NCBI GenBank assembly: GCA_048201935.1
Contig: DBFBGR010000022.1
Coordinates: forward strand, 45,498-109,497
Direction of reading: 5' to 3'
DNA from: MGBC124762 sp048201935
GTDB lineage: Bacteria > Bacillota > Clostridia > Oscillospirales > Oscillospiraceae
Length of the DNA stretch: 64,000 nucleotides
Shown: positions 32,196 through 40,975 of the stretch, one piece after another
Layout: each line of letters opens with the position of its first letter
Position numbering within the stretch: position 1 is the stretch's first letter
Made by a program: the position numbers and the translations under genes
The notes under the pieces: generated by a model
Database searches by the model: none
What the model was told of the DNA's origin: nothing
Seen by the model: the letters and a program-made list of their open reading frames with translations, nothing else

Positions 32196-34546
32196 CCCAG
32201 CACCTCCTTGGCGATCTGGGCCGAGGCCTTGGCGTCCTTGGCATAGTAGTCCGCGCCGATGGAGCGGGCGTAGTCCTCGGTCACCACCGCTCCGGCCACG
32301 AAGACCTTGGGGGGCCGGGGCAGAGCCTTCAAGAGCTTCACCGTCCGCTCCATGGCGGGCAGGGTGGTGGTCATCAACGCCGACAGCCCCACCAGCCGGA
32401 CCTGCCGGCGCTGGGCCTCGTCGGCCACCGTCTCCGGCGGCACGTCCCGGCCCAGGTCGGTGATGGCGTAGCCGTAGTTTTCCATGACGGTCTTAGCGAT
32501 GTTCTTACCGATGTCGTGAACGTCGCCCCGGACGGTGGCCACCACCACCTCGCCCCGGCGCACTGGGGCCTGACCCGCGGCGGCCAGATGGTCGGCCACC
32601 GCGTCAAAAACGCTCTGGGCAGCCTGGGCGGCAGAGAGCAACTGGGGCAGATAGAGCCGCCCCGTTTCATATTCCTCTCCCACCTGGTCCAGGGCGGGGA
32701 TCAACTCCTGCTCCACCAGCTCCAAGGGCTCCCGGGTGGCCAGAGCCTCCTTGGCCAGTCGCCCAGCCTCTCCCCGCAGGCCCCGCAAAATGGCCTGACG
32801 CAGGGTGAAATCGCTCAGGTCGGCGGCCGTTTGGGCCGCGGGCGCGGGGACGGCGGAGAGATGGGCGATATAGTCCGCGCACTGGGCGTCCTGGCCGCTG
32901 AGGGCCCGGAAGGCCCGGACGGTGTCCATCATCTCGCTCTTGTTGGGGTCCAAAATAGGCAGGGTCAGCCCCTGGCTCAGGGCGGCGGCTAGGAAGGTGC
33001 GGTTGACCACGCCCCGCTGGGGCAGGCCGAAGGAAATGTTGGACACCCCCAGCACCGTCTGCAGACCAAGCCCGTGGCGGGCCTCGTGGACCGCCGCCAG
33101 AGTCTCAGCGGCCTGGCCGGGCTGGGCGGAGACGGTGAGGGTCAGGCAGTCCACCCACACGTCCTGGCGGGGGACGCCCAGCGCCAAGGCAGCGTCCAGG
33201 ATGCGCCGGGCGATGTCCAGCCGCTCCCCGGCGGTCTTGGGCAGGCCCTTGTCATCCAGGCAGAGGCCCACCACCGCCGCGCCGTACTTTTTTACTAAGG
33301 GCAGGACCTTTTCCATGGAGGCGGCCTCACCGCTGACCGAGTTGATCACCGGCTTGCCGTTGTAGACCCGCAGGGCCGCCTCCAGGGCGGCGGGGTCGGC
33401 AGAGTCCAGCTGCAGGGGAAGAGACACCGCGCTTTGGAGCTTTTTCACCACCAGGGGCAACAGCTCGGCCTCGTTTACTCCGGGGCAGCCCACATTTACG
33501 TCCAAAATGTCCGCCCCCGCGTCCTCTTGCTGGACGGCCAGGTCCAAAATATAGTCCAGATCCCGCTCCAAAAGGGCCTGTTGGAGCCGCTTTTTGCCCG
33601 TGGGATTGATGCGCTCACCAATGACCGCCACGCCGCTCAGGTCCAGACACCTGGTGGGCGTACACACCCTGGAAACACCCTCATAGCAACGTTTTGCTGG
33701 CTCCATGCCGTCCAGCAGTTCTCGAACTCTCCCGATATACTCCGGCGTGGTGCCGCAGCAGCCCCCTACCAGGGTGGCCCCGGCCTCGATACACACCGCC
33801 ATGGCGGCTTGGAAGGCCACCGCGTCCATATCATAACTCCCGTCCACCGGATGGGGCAGGCCGGCGTTGGGCTTGGCGATGATGGGCAGACGGGTGTGCC
33901 GGGCCAGCTCAGCCACCAGCGGGGCCAGGGTATCCGGGCCCTGGGAGCAGTTGAAGCCGATGGCGTCGGCCCCCAGGCCCTCCAGGGTAGCCGCCATGGA
34001 GGCCACGGTGCAGCCGGTAAAGCTTCGGCCCGAAGGGTCGAAGCTCATGGAGACGAGGACGGGCAGGGTGGTATGCTCCTTGGCCGCCAGCACAGCGGCC
34101 TTTGTCTCGTAGAGGTCGGTCATGGTCTCGATGAAAATGAGGTCGGCCCCGGCCCGGGCCCCGGCCTCCATCACCTCTCGAAAGAGGGCGTAGGCCCCCT
34201 CAAAACGCAAGGTGCCCAGCGGCTCCAGCAGTTCGCCCAAAGGCCCCACGTCCAAGGCCACCGCCTGGGCTCCGGCGGCCCGGGCCGCCGCCACCGAGGC
34301 GGAGACCACCTCCGCCACGCCGTAGGGCGTGCCCGCCAGCTTTTTGGCGTTGCAGCCAAAGGTGTTGGCGCACACCACCTGGCTCCCCGCCTCCACGTAG
34401 GAGCGGTGGATGGCGCTCAAAAGCTCCGGGTGGTCGAGCCCCAGCAGCTCGGGCTTGGTCCCTTGGGGCAGGTCCAGCTTTTGCAGCATGGTGCCCATGG
34501 CTCCGTCCAGCAAGACGAAGCCCTCTGTCCAAAAATCAGCCTTCAC
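32192..34546 (-). CDS. metH: Cobalamin-dependent methionine synthase lacking the activation domain
   Basis: Methylates homocysteine using 5-methyl-THF and cobalamin. The 784 residues contain the homocysteine domain (1-~290, zinc cysteines in NTFGCN and VGGCCGTTP) and the pterin-binding barrel (~300-560, GVAVIGERINPTGKK, DILDVNVGCPG). Helical cap and B12-binding domains follow (~580-784), with the cobalt-ligating His in VRGDVHDIGKN. The C-terminal reactivation domain of the 1200-residue enzyme is missing; a separate activation protein is encoded by the gene immediately upstream, overlapping by 11 bases. This split form is common in anaerobic Firmicutes. Confidence 0.95.
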   Translation of the reverse strand: MKADFWTEGFVLLDGAMGTMLQKLDLPQGTKPELLGLDHPELLSAIHRSYVEAGSQVVCANTFGCNAKKLAGTPYGVAEVVSASVAAARAAGAQAVALDVGPLGELLEPLGTLRFEGAYALFREVMEAGARAGADLIFIETMTDLYETKAAVLAAKEHTTLPVLVSMSFDPSGRSFTGCTVASMAATLEGLGADAIGFNCSQGPDTLAPLVAELARHTRLPIIAKPNAGLPHPVDGSYDMDAVAFQAAMAVCIEAGATLVGGCCGTTPEYIGRVRELLDGMEPAKRCYEGVSRVCTPTRCLDLSGVAVIGERINPTGKKRLQQALLERDLDYILDLAVQQEDAGADILDVNVGCPGVNEAELLPLVVKKLQSAVSLPLQLDSADPAALEAALRVYNGKPVINSVSGEAASMEKVLPLVKKYGAAVVGLCLDDKGLPKTAGERLDIARRILDAALALGVPRQDVWVDCLTLTVSAQPGQAAETLAAVHEARHGLGLQTVLGVSNISFGLPQRGVVNRTFLAAALSQGLTLPILDPNKSEMMDTVRAFRALSGQDAQCADYIAHLSAVPAPAAQTAADLSDFTLRQAILRGLRGEAGRLAKEALATREPLELVEQELIPALDQVGEEYETGRLYLPQLLSAAQAAQSVFDAVADHLAAAGQAPVRRGEVVVATVRGDVHDIGKNIAKTVMENYGYAITDLGRDVPPETVADEAQRRQVRLVGLSALMTTTLPAMERTVKLLKALPRPPKVFVAGAVVTEDYARSIGADYYAKDAKASAQIAKEVLG

Positions 34547-35189
34547 AGCGGTCCCCTCTCTTTCGCAGCGCGCAGGTCTCTCTCATAGAACAAAACGCAC
34601 AGCCCCGGACCCGAGCGGGCTGGGGCGTATCGGCCAGGCCGATGACGGCGGTGACGCTCTTGACCGGGTCCAGCATTTGGCTTTGTGTGACGTACACCCC
34701 CAGCCGCCGCGGGGCGTCCACCAGGGCGCACAGCGGCCCCTGCGCGTCCAGGGGCAGGTCGCCGTAGCCCGGGGAGAAGCGGTCGGTGAGAAATTTCTCC
34801 GGCGCCAGGTCCTGCAGCTCAGCCTGGGCCGCGTCGCACCCGGCCTCCACGTAGGCACCGGCGCAGGCGTCCAGCACCACCGCCCGGGCCATGTCCCTGG
34901 CCTGGGCCGCCAACAAGCGCTGGTCAAACTCTGCGCCCAGGGTGCATACCATGACCGCCGCCCGGTCACACTCCTTCAACATCCGCCGCGCCATGCTCCC
35001 TTCCAGCCTCACGCCGCCCAGGCTGGGCGTTCCATCGGTCCAGACAAGGTCCAGCACCCGGTAGGTCCACCGGGGCCGCAGGGCGGCCTCCAGCTCCGCC
35101 GCCACCGCGCGGACCTGGCCCAGCAGCTCCTCTCCCGGCTCTTCCCGGACCCCCAGATAGCGAAGGGCCTCTTGGATATCCACTTGCAT
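34536..35189 (-). CDS. Stand-alone MetH activation-domain protein with C-terminal Cys motif
   Basis: A 217-residue protein resembling the C-terminal SAM-binding activation domain of MetH, which helps reductive remethylation of oxidised cobalamin. The best match is DRFSPGYGDLPLDAQG, followed by TQSQMLDPVKSVTAVIG. Its C-terminus adds a cysteine-rich segment (CAFCSMRETCALRKRG) not present in the E. coli domain, perhaps a metal or Fe-S site. ATG 35189 is chosen; a TTG at 35210 is possible. It is the first gene of the activation protein-metH-metF operon, from the promoter at 35222-35250. Confidence 0.85.
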   Translation of the reverse strand: MQVDIQEALRYLGVREEPGEELLGQVRAVAAELEAALRPRWTYRVLDLVWTDGTPSLGGVRLEGSMARRMLKECDRAAVMVCTLGAEFDQRLLAAQARDMARAVVLDACAGAYVEAGCDAAQAELQDLAPEKFLTDRFSPGYGDLPLDAQGPLCALVDAPRRLGVYVTQSQMLDPVKSVTAVIGLADTPQPARVRGCAFCSMRETCALRKRGDRCEG

Positions 35190-35221
35190 CCCCTCGCCGC
35201 CTTTCCTCAAAATTACCTCTT

Positions 35222-35250
35222 ATTGTAGCACAGTTCGTCCCCGCAGGCAA
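35222..35250 (-). promoter_or_regulatory. metH operon promoter
   Basis: On the minus strand TTGCCT (35245-35250) and TACAAT (35222-35227) with a 17-bp spacer. The leader is only about 25 bases, so there is no room for a riboswitch. Confidence 0.7.
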
Positions 35251-35251
35251 C

Positions 35252-35281
35252 AAAAAAGGCGTGCCTAGGCACGCCTTTTTT
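35252..35281 (-). terminator. nrdG terminator
   Basis: AAAAAAGGCGTGCC/GGCACGCCTTTTTT with a two-base centre lies just beyond the nrdG stop; the symmetric flanks would also work on the plus strand. Confidence 0.92.
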
Positions 35282-35282
35282 A

Positions 35283-35825
35283 TCACACGTCCTGTCCCCG
35301 CTGCCGGTCGGGCAGGAGGACGATCTCTCCTGCCGCCCGAGTGGCGTTGAGGTCGATGAGCCGCTGGTTCTCGCTGCCCCGGAAACGAAGGGCCAGGTTC
35401 TTTTTCGCCAGGACGAAGGGCCCGTCCACCAGCACGTCGATGAGCCCCAGCAGCGCCTCGGTGGCCTCGCAGTGCTTGGGGTCGTTGGGATCCAGCAGCC
35501 GGTCCAGGGTGAAGCCGGTGAAGCACCAGATATTTTTTGCGGGGTATCGCTCCTTTACACGGCGGACAAAGGGTAACAACGAGCGCTGGTTCTCTGGCTC
35601 GAAGGGCTCGCCGCCCAGCAGGGTCAGGCCGTTGATGTAGTCCGGCGCCAGTAGCTCCAGCAGTTGGTCCTCGGTCTCGGCGGTAAAGGGCTGGCCGTAG
35701 TCGAAAGCCCAGGTCTGGGGCTGGAAGCAGCCCTCGCAGCGGTTGGTACAGCCCGAGACGAACAGGGTGACACGAACGCCCTCGCCGTCGGCCACGTCGC
35801 AGTTTTTGATCTGACCGTAGTACAT
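35283..35825 (-). CDS. nrdG: Anaerobic ribonucleotide reductase activating protein
   Basis: Radical SAM enzyme that generates the glycyl radical on NrdD. The 180 residues have the cluster motif VSGCTNRCEGCFQPQTW (CX3CX2C, about residues 26-33) and GLTLLGGEPFEPENQ. It lies 57 bp downstream of nrdD, with a full terminator hairpin in the gap, so it should be expressed at a lower level than nrdD. GGAGGG precedes ATG 35825. Confidence 0.95.
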   Translation of the reverse strand: MYYGQIKNCDVADGEGVRVTLFVSGCTNRCEGCFQPQTWAFDYGQPFTAETEDQLLELLAPDYINGLTLLGGEPFEPENQRSLLPFVRRVKERYPAKNIWCFTGFTLDRLLDPNDPKHCEATEALLGLIDVLVDGPFVLAKKNLALRFRGSENQRLIDLNATRAAGEIVLLPDRQRGQDV

Positions 35826-35838
35826 GGTATCCCTCCAT

Positions 35839-35868
35839 GAAAAAAGGGGACGGGATATCCCGTCCCCT
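35839..35868 (-). terminator. Terminator hairpin between nrdD and nrdG
   Basis: On the minus strand an 11-bp palindromic stem (GGGGACGGGAT/ATCCCGTCCCC) is followed by TTTTTT. It sits in the 57-bp gap between two genes that act together, so it should reduce but not abolish nrdG transcription, or be read through under some condition. Confidence 0.8.
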
Positions 35869-35882
35869 CTTAATGGTATGTC

Positions 35883-38081
35883 TTACAAGTGCAGGACCCG
35901 GTCCTTGATCTCCTGGGTGCGGCCCTGGTTCCAATACTGGGTGCCGATATAGCCGCAGGTGCGCCGGGCCACGTTCATCTTGTCCTGGTCCTCGTTGCCG
36001 CACTGGGGGCAATGCCACACCAGCTTGCCGTCCTCCTCTACGATCTCGATCTCGCCGTCCCAGCCGCAACACTGGCAGTAATCGCTCTTGGTGTTGAGCT
36101 CGGCGTACATGATGTTGTCGTAGATGAACTTCATCACCTGCAAAACAGCCTCCAGGTTGTCCTGCATGTCCGGGACCTCCACGTAGCTGATGGCGCCGCC
36201 GGGGGACAGGGCCTGGAACTGGGCCTCGAAGCGGAGCTTCTCAAAGGCGTCGATCTCCTCGGAGACGTGGACGTGGTAGGAGTTGGTGATGTAGCCCTTG
36301 TCGGTGATGCCGGGGATGACGCCAAAGCGCTTTTGCAGGCACTTGGCAAACTTGTAGGTGGTGGACTCCAGGGGCGTGCCGTAGAGGGAGAAGTCGATGT
36401 TGCTCTCCGCCTTCCAGCCCTTGCACGCGTCGTTCATGTGCTGCATGACCTCCAGCGCGAAGGGGGTGGCCTCGGGGTCGGTGTGGCTCTTGCCGGTCAT
36501 GTACTTGACGCACTCATAGAGCCCGGCGTAGCCCAGGGAGATGGTGGAATAGCCGTTGAAGAGCAGCTTGTCGATGGTCTCGCCCTTCTCCAGCCGGGCC
36601 AGCGCGCCGTACTGCCAGAGGATGGGAGCGGCGTCGGACAAAGTGCCCTTGAGCCGCTCGTGGCGGCACTGGAGGGCCCGGTGGCACAGCTCCAAACGCT
36701 CGTCGAAGATGTCCCAGAACTTCTGGACGTTGCCGCCGGAGGACAGGGCCACGTCCACCAGGTTGATGGTGACCACGCCCTGGTTGAAGCGGCCGTAGTA
36801 CTTATGCTTGCCCGGCTCGTAGTTGCCGGCGTTGGCAATGTTGCCGATGCCCGCCTCGGTGAAGCGGTCGGGGGTCAGGAAGGAACGGCAGCCCATGCAG
36901 GTGTAGCAGTCGCCCTTGTCCCGGAGCATGATCTTCTCGGAGATGTAGTCGGGGACCATGCGCTTGGCGGTGCACTTGGCCGCCAGCTTGGTGAGATACC
37001 AGTAGGGGGAGTCCTCGGTGATGTTGTCCTCCTCCAGCACGTAGATGAGCTTGGGGAAGGCGGGGGTGACCCAAACGCCCTTCTCGTTCTTCACGCCCTG
37101 GATGCGCTGGAGCAGGGTCTCCTCGATGATGAGGGCCAGGTCCTTCTTCTCCTGCTCGCTGCGGGCCTCGTTGAGGTACATAAAGACCGTGACAAAGGGG
37201 GCCTGACCGTTGGTGGTCAGCAGGGTGACCACCTGATACTGGATGGTCTGCACGCCCCGGCGGATCTCCTCTCGCAGGCGGGACTCCACAAGCTCGGTGA
37301 GCTTGGCCTCGTCGGGCTTGGCGCCAATGTCGGCCATTTCCTTTTCCACGATCTTGCGGATCTTCTGCCGGGAAATGTCCACAAAGGGGGCCAGATGGGT
37401 CAGGGAGATGGACTGGCCGCCGTACTGGTTGGAGGCCACCTGGGCGATGATCTGGGTGGCGATGTTGCAGGCGGTGGAGAAGCTGTGGGGCCGCTCGATC
37501 ATGGTGCCGGTGATGACGGTGCCGTTTTGGAGCATATCCTCCAGGTTCACCAGGTCGCAGTTGTGCATGTGCTGGGCAAAATAGTCGCTGTCGTGGAAGT
37601 GGATCAGGCCCTCCTGGTGGGCCTCCACAATGTCGTCGGGCAGCAGGATACGCTCGGTGATGTCCCGGCTGACCTCGCCGGCCATATAGTCGCGCTGGGT
37701 GGAGTTCACCACCGGGTTCTTGTTGGCGTTCTCCTGCTTGGCCTCCTCGTTGCAACACTCGATGAGGGACAGGATCTTCTCGTCGGTGGTGTTGCTGCGG
37801 CGGACCAGGGAGCGGACGTAGCGGTAGGTGATGTAGTGCTTGGCCACCTCATAGGCCCCGTGGGCCATGATCTGGACCTCCACCTGGTCCTGGATCTCCT
37901 CCACGCTGGGAGAGCGGTTCATGGACTGGCAGTAGAGCTCCACGAACTGGGCGATGCGGTTGATCTGGGACGGCGTCAGCCGCAGACCCTCCTCCACCGA
38001 GTCGTTGGCCTTGGCCACGGCGGCGATGATCTTGTCGATGTCGAAAACTACCTCGGAACCGTTGCGTTTGATCACTTTCAT
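35883..38081 (-). CDS. nrdD: Anaerobic (class III) ribonucleoside-triphosphate reductase
   Basis: Makes deoxyribonucleotides under anaerobic conditions by a glycyl radical mechanism. The 732 residues are normal. An N-terminal ATP-cone (about 1-95, KVIKRNGSEVVFDIDKI) is followed by the barrel. The zinc site near the C-terminus is CQCCGW with CPQCGNED, and the glycyl radical lies in CGYIGTQYWNQGR close to the end. NrdG is next downstream. The promoter contains an NrdR-like box in its spacer, suggesting repression by NrdR. Confidence 0.97.
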   Translation of the reverse strand: MKVIKRNGSEVVFDIDKIIAAVAKANDSVEEGLRLTPSQINRIAQFVELYCQSMNRSPSVEEIQDQVEVQIMAHGAYEVAKHYITYRYVRSLVRRSNTTDEKILSLIECCNEEAKQENANKNPVVNSTQRDYMAGEVSRDITERILLPDDIVEAHQEGLIHFHDSDYFAQHMHNCDLVNLEDMLQNGTVITGTMIERPHSFSTACNIATQIIAQVASNQYGGQSISLTHLAPFVDISRQKIRKIVEKEMADIGAKPDEAKLTELVESRLREEIRRGVQTIQYQVVTLLTTNGQAPFVTVFMYLNEARSEQEKKDLALIIEETLLQRIQGVKNEKGVWVTPAFPKLIYVLEEDNITEDSPYWYLTKLAAKCTAKRMVPDYISEKIMLRDKGDCYTCMGCRSFLTPDRFTEAGIGNIANAGNYEPGKHKYYGRFNQGVVTINLVDVALSSGGNVQKFWDIFDERLELCHRALQCRHERLKGTLSDAAPILWQYGALARLEKGETIDKLLFNGYSTISLGYAGLYECVKYMTGKSHTDPEATPFALEVMQHMNDACKGWKAESNIDFSLYGTPLESTTYKFAKCLQKRFGVIPGITDKGYITNSYHVHVSEEIDAFEKLRFEAQFQALSPGGAISYVEVPDMQDNLEAVLQVMKFIYDNIMYAELNTKSDYCQCCGWDGEIEIVEEDGKLVWHCPQCGNEDQDKMNVARRTCGYIGTQYWNQGRTQEIKDRVLHL

Positions 38082-38138
38082 AGCGTTTCCCTCTCTCTAT
38101 TTCCATCCGGCAAAGCCGGATATGTTGTGCTGGGCATT

Positions 38139-38167
38139 ATTCTAACATACTATATCTTGTTTGGCAA
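38139..38167 (-). promoter_or_regulatory. nrdD promoter with NrdR-like box in the spacer
   Basis: On the minus strand TTGCCA (38162-38167) and TAGAAT (38139-38144) have a 17-bp spacer. The spacer is filled by ACAAGATATAGTATGT (plus coordinates 38145-38160), matching 11 of 16 positions of the NrdR consensus in the opposite reading. A near-copy is described separately. Confidence 0.6.
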
Positions 38168-38190
38168 TGGCATTTACATAAAAAATCACC

Positions 38191-38206
38191 ACAAGATTTT
38201 GTATGC
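38191..38206 (+). promoter_or_regulatory. Second NrdR-like box
   Basis: ACAAGATTTTGTATGC agrees at 13 of 16 positions with the reverse complement of the box at 38145-38160, about 46 bp centre to centre. NrdR acts on paired boxes, usually nearer 31 bp apart, so the assignment is tentative. Confidence 0.4.
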
Positions 38207-38247
38207 TTTGCCCAATTTTTATTCCTCTACATTTCCAGGCGTAAATG

Positions 38248-38276
38248 TTGACAATCTCGCCACAAAGTGGTACACT
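38248..38276 (+). promoter_or_regulatory. Promoter of the alcohol/aldehyde dehydrogenase pair
   Basis: TTGACA (38248-38253) and TACACT (38271-38276) with a 17-bp spacer, 44 bp before the first gene. Confidence 0.7.
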
Positions 38277-38319
38277 ACGGGGCGAACGCACCGCTGTGGA
38301 AAGGAGCTCATGTCCGCGT

Positions 38320-39516
38320 ATGAACCTGCTTCGTAAGGCGTACTGCCGTGTCTTTCAAGGGGCCTTCCGCCTGGCCCTGCCCATCCTGCCCTACCACGAC
38401 CCCAAGATATTGACCTCGGTGGCCGACGTTCCCGCCCAGCTCTCGGGCAAGGGGCGGCTGTACCCGCTGATCGTCACCGACAGCCAGATCAACGCCCTGG
38501 GCCTCACCAAGCCCCTGGAGGAGGCGCTGACCGCCCGGGGACTGGACTTCGCCCTCTTTGACGGAGCCCGGCCCAACCCCACCACCGCCATGGTGGACAA
38601 GGCGCTGGAGTTATATCAGGCGCGCGGCTGCGACAGCCTGATCGCCTTCGGCGGCGGCTCGCCCATGGACTGCGCCAAGGCCGTCGGGGCCCGGGTGGCC
38701 CGGCCCCGGAAACCCTTGGGCAAGATGGCGGGTATTATTAAGGTAAGGCGCAAGCTGCCCTACCTAGTGGCGGTGCCCACCACCGCGGGCACGGGGAGCG
38801 AGACCACCCTGGCCGCCGTCATTGTGGACGCCAAGACCCGGCACAAGTACGTCATCAACGACTTTGCCCTCATCCCCCGGGTGGCGGTGCTGGACCCCCA
38901 GCTCATCCACTCCCTGCCCCACCATTTGATGGCCGCCACCGGCATGGACGCGCTGACCCACGCCGTGGAGGCCTACATAGGCCGCTCCACCACCAAACAC
39001 ACCCGCAAGGATGCCTTAGAGGCCACGGCGTTGGTCTTTGCCAACATCCAAGCCGCCGCCGACCACGAAAGCCCCCAGGCCGAGGGGGCCATGCTCCGTG
39101 CCGCCCACCTGGCCGGGCGGGCCTTCACCCGGTCCTACGTGGGCTACGTCCACGCCGCCAGCCACGCCCTCAGCGGTATGTACGACCTGCCCCATGGCCA
39201 GACCAACGCCACGCTGCTGCCCATGGTGCTGGAGATGTACGGCACCAAAGCCCACAAAAAGCTGGCAAAGCTGGCCGTGGTCGCCGGACTTGGGCAGGAT
39301 GGAGAGGACCCCGCCGACCTGGCCGAACGCTTCATCCATGCGGTGCGGGAGCTGAACGACGCTCTGGGCATCCCCAAAAGCATCCCCAACATCCACCCCG
39401 AAGATATCCCCCAGCTAGCCAAATACGCCGACCACGAGGGCAACCCCCTCTACCCCGTCCCCGTCCTCTGGAACGCGAAAGAACTGGAAGAGATCTACCG
39501 AAAGGCAGGCGAGTGA
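38320..39516 (+). CDS. Iron-containing (group III) alcohol dehydrogenase
   Basis: NAD(P)-dependent, metal-dependent alcohol dehydrogenase or aldehyde reductase of 398 residues. The dinucleotide motif is FGGGSPMDCAKAVG. Metal ligands are expected in TGMDALTHAVEAYIG and in HAASHALSGMYDLPHGQTNA, where several His occur in the family pattern. ATG 38320 is the only in-frame ATG near, yet the best ribosome-binding site (AAGGAG, 38301-38306) is better placed for an overlapping 8-codon reading frame at 38310-38336. Translation may therefore be coupled to that mini-frame. It is one base from the aldehyde dehydrogenase gene, so the pair probably interconverts alcohol, aldehyde and acid. The substrate is unknown. 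Confidence 0.9.
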   Translation: MNLLRKAYCRVFQGAFRLALPILPYHDPKILTSVADVPAQLSGKGRLYPLIVTDSQINALGLTKPLEEALTARGLDFALFDGARPNPTTAMVDKALELYQARGCDSLIAFGGGSPMDCAKAVGARVARPRKPLGKMAGIIKVRRKLPYLVAVPTTAGTGSETTLAAVIVDAKTRHKYVINDFALIPRVAVLDPQLIHSLPHHLMAATGMDALTHAVEAYIGRSTTKHTRKDALEATALVFANIQAAADHESPQAEGAMLRAAHLAGRAFTRSYVGYVHAASHALSGMYDLPHGQTNATLLPMVLEMYGTKAHKKLAKLAVVAGLGQDGEDPADLAERFIHAVRELNDALGIPKSIPNIHPEDIPQLAKYADHEGNPLYPVPVLWNAKELEEIYRKAGE

Positions 39517-39517
39517 T

Positions 39518-40897
39518 ATGGACGCCAACCAGGCCAAGGCCCTGCTGGAACGCCAGCGGAGCTACTTTGCCACGGGAGCCACCCTCCCCGTCAAGGCCCG
39601 AAAGGCGGCGCTCAAGGCGCTGAAAAGCGCCGTCGACGCTCACGCCGACGACCTCTACGACGCGTTGCGTCAGGACCTGGGCAAGAGCCGCTCGGAGAGC
39701 TATATGTGCGAGCTGGGCCTTGTGAAGAGCGAAATTTCCTACCTGCTGCGCCATGTAGGCCGCTACGCCAAGGACAAGCGGGTCCACACGCCCCTGGCCC
39801 TGTGGCTCTCCACCAGCCGGGTGAAGCCCTGCCCCTACGGCACGGCCCTCATCATGAGCCCGTGGAATTACCCGGTGCTGCTGACCCTGGAGCCCCTGGC
39901 CGACGCGCTGGCGGCGGGCAACACCGCCATCGTCAAGCCCAGCGCCTACTCCCCCAACGTCTCCGCCGTGCTCCAGAGGCTGGCGGAGAGCGTCTTCCCC
40001 GCTGAGTATGTCAGCGTGGTCACCGGTGGCCGGGCGGAGAACCAGTGCCTTTTGGAGCTGGACGTGGACTGCGTGTTCTTCACCGGCTCCCCCGCCGTGG
40101 GCAAGGAGGTCATGGCCCTGGCGGCCAGGAACCTGACCCCGGTGACGTTGGAGCTGGGCGGCAAGAGCCCCTGCATCGTGGACCGGACCGCCGACGTGGC
40201 CCTGGCGGCACGGCGGGTGGTCTTCGGTAAGTTCATCAACTGCGGCCAGACCTGCGTGGCCCCGGACTATGTCTACTGCCACGCCGACGTGAAGGACGCC
40301 TTTCTCGCCGCCCTCCAAAAGGAGATCGCCCGGCAGTACGGTCCGGCTCCCCTGGACAACGACACCTACGGCAAGATCGTCAACCAAAAGCACTTTGACC
40401 GGCTTTTGGGCCTGCTGGACCCGGCCAAGGTGGTCATCGGCGGCCAGACCCAGCCCGAAAGGCTGCGCATCGCCCCCACGGTGCTGGACCATGTCACCTG
40501 GGAGGACCCTGTCATGGGCGAGGAGATCTTTGGGCCCATTTTGCCCATCCTCACCTACGAGAGCCTGGACCAGCTCATGGACACTTTGCGGCCCCTGCCC
40601 CATCCTCTGGCCCTTTACATCTTCACCCGGGACAAAAAGGCCGCCCGGGCGGTTACCGCCGGTCTCTCCTACGGCGGCGGCTGCGTCAACGACACCCTGG
40701 TCCATCTGGCCACCAGCACCATGCCCTTCGGCGGCGTGGGCCAGAGCGGCATGGGGGCCTACCACGGCAAGGTAGGTTTCGATACCTTTACCCACTATAA
40801 GAGCCTTCTGAAGCACTACGCCTTCCCCGACCTGCCCTTCCGTTACCAGCCCTATAAGAGCTGGAAAGACAGACTTATCCGCCTGTTTGTCAAGTAA
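39518..40897 (+). CDS. Aldehyde dehydrogenase (class 3/fatty-aldehyde type)
   Basis: Oxidises an aldehyde with NAD(P). The 459 residues are short, as in class 3 enzymes that lack the N-terminal extension of class 1. The catalytic Glu is in TLELGGKSPCI and the nucleophilic Cys in FINCGQTCVAPDY. MSPWNYPVLLTLEPLADAL is the usual nucleotide-domain segment. The C-terminal 25 residues are hydrophobic and basic (KSWKDRLIRLFVK), which could touch the membrane. It is co-transcribed with the alcohol dehydrogenase and ends at the terminator at 40901-40936. Confidence 0.93.
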   Translation: MDANQAKALLERQRSYFATGATLPVKARKAALKALKSAVDAHADDLYDALRQDLGKSRSESYMCELGLVKSEISYLLRHVGRYAKDKRVHTPLALWLSTSRVKPCPYGTALIMSPWNYPVLLTLEPLADALAAGNTAIVKPSAYSPNVSAVLQRLAESVFPAEYVSVVTGGRAENQCLLELDVDCVFFTGSPAVGKEVMALAARNLTPVTLELGGKSPCIVDRTADVALAARRVVFGKFINCGQTCVAPDYVYCHADVKDAFLAALQKEIARQYGPAPLDNDTYGKIVNQKHFDRLLGLLDPAKVVIGGQTQPERLRIAPTVLDHVTWEDPVMGEEIFGPILPILTYESLDQLMDTLRPLPHPLALYIFTRDKKAARAVTAGLSYGGGCVNDTLVHLATSTMPFGGVGQSGMGAYHGKVGFDTFTHYKSLLKHYAFPDLPFRYQPYKSWKDRLIRLFVK

Positions 40898-40900
40898 AGC

Positions 40901-40936
40901 AAGGCCGCCGTCTCCATGTGGAGACGGCGGCCTTTT
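40901..40936. terminator. Bidirectional terminator after the aldehyde dehydrogenase gene
   Basis: AAGGCCGCCGTCTCCA/TGGAGACGGCGGCCTT, a 16-bp stem with a two-base centre, then TTTT on the plus strand. The converging FAD-Rieske gene ends 40 bp away. Confidence 0.85.
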
Positions 40937-40975
40937 ATACGAGGGGTCGGTAACCGTAACGCCCCGCTCACCTCG

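Noticed and set aside
35889..38336. 815-codon plus-strand frame over nrdD
   Set aside because: Val/Leu/Asp/Gly-rich antisense shadow of nrdD; NrdD motifs are continuous on the minus strand.
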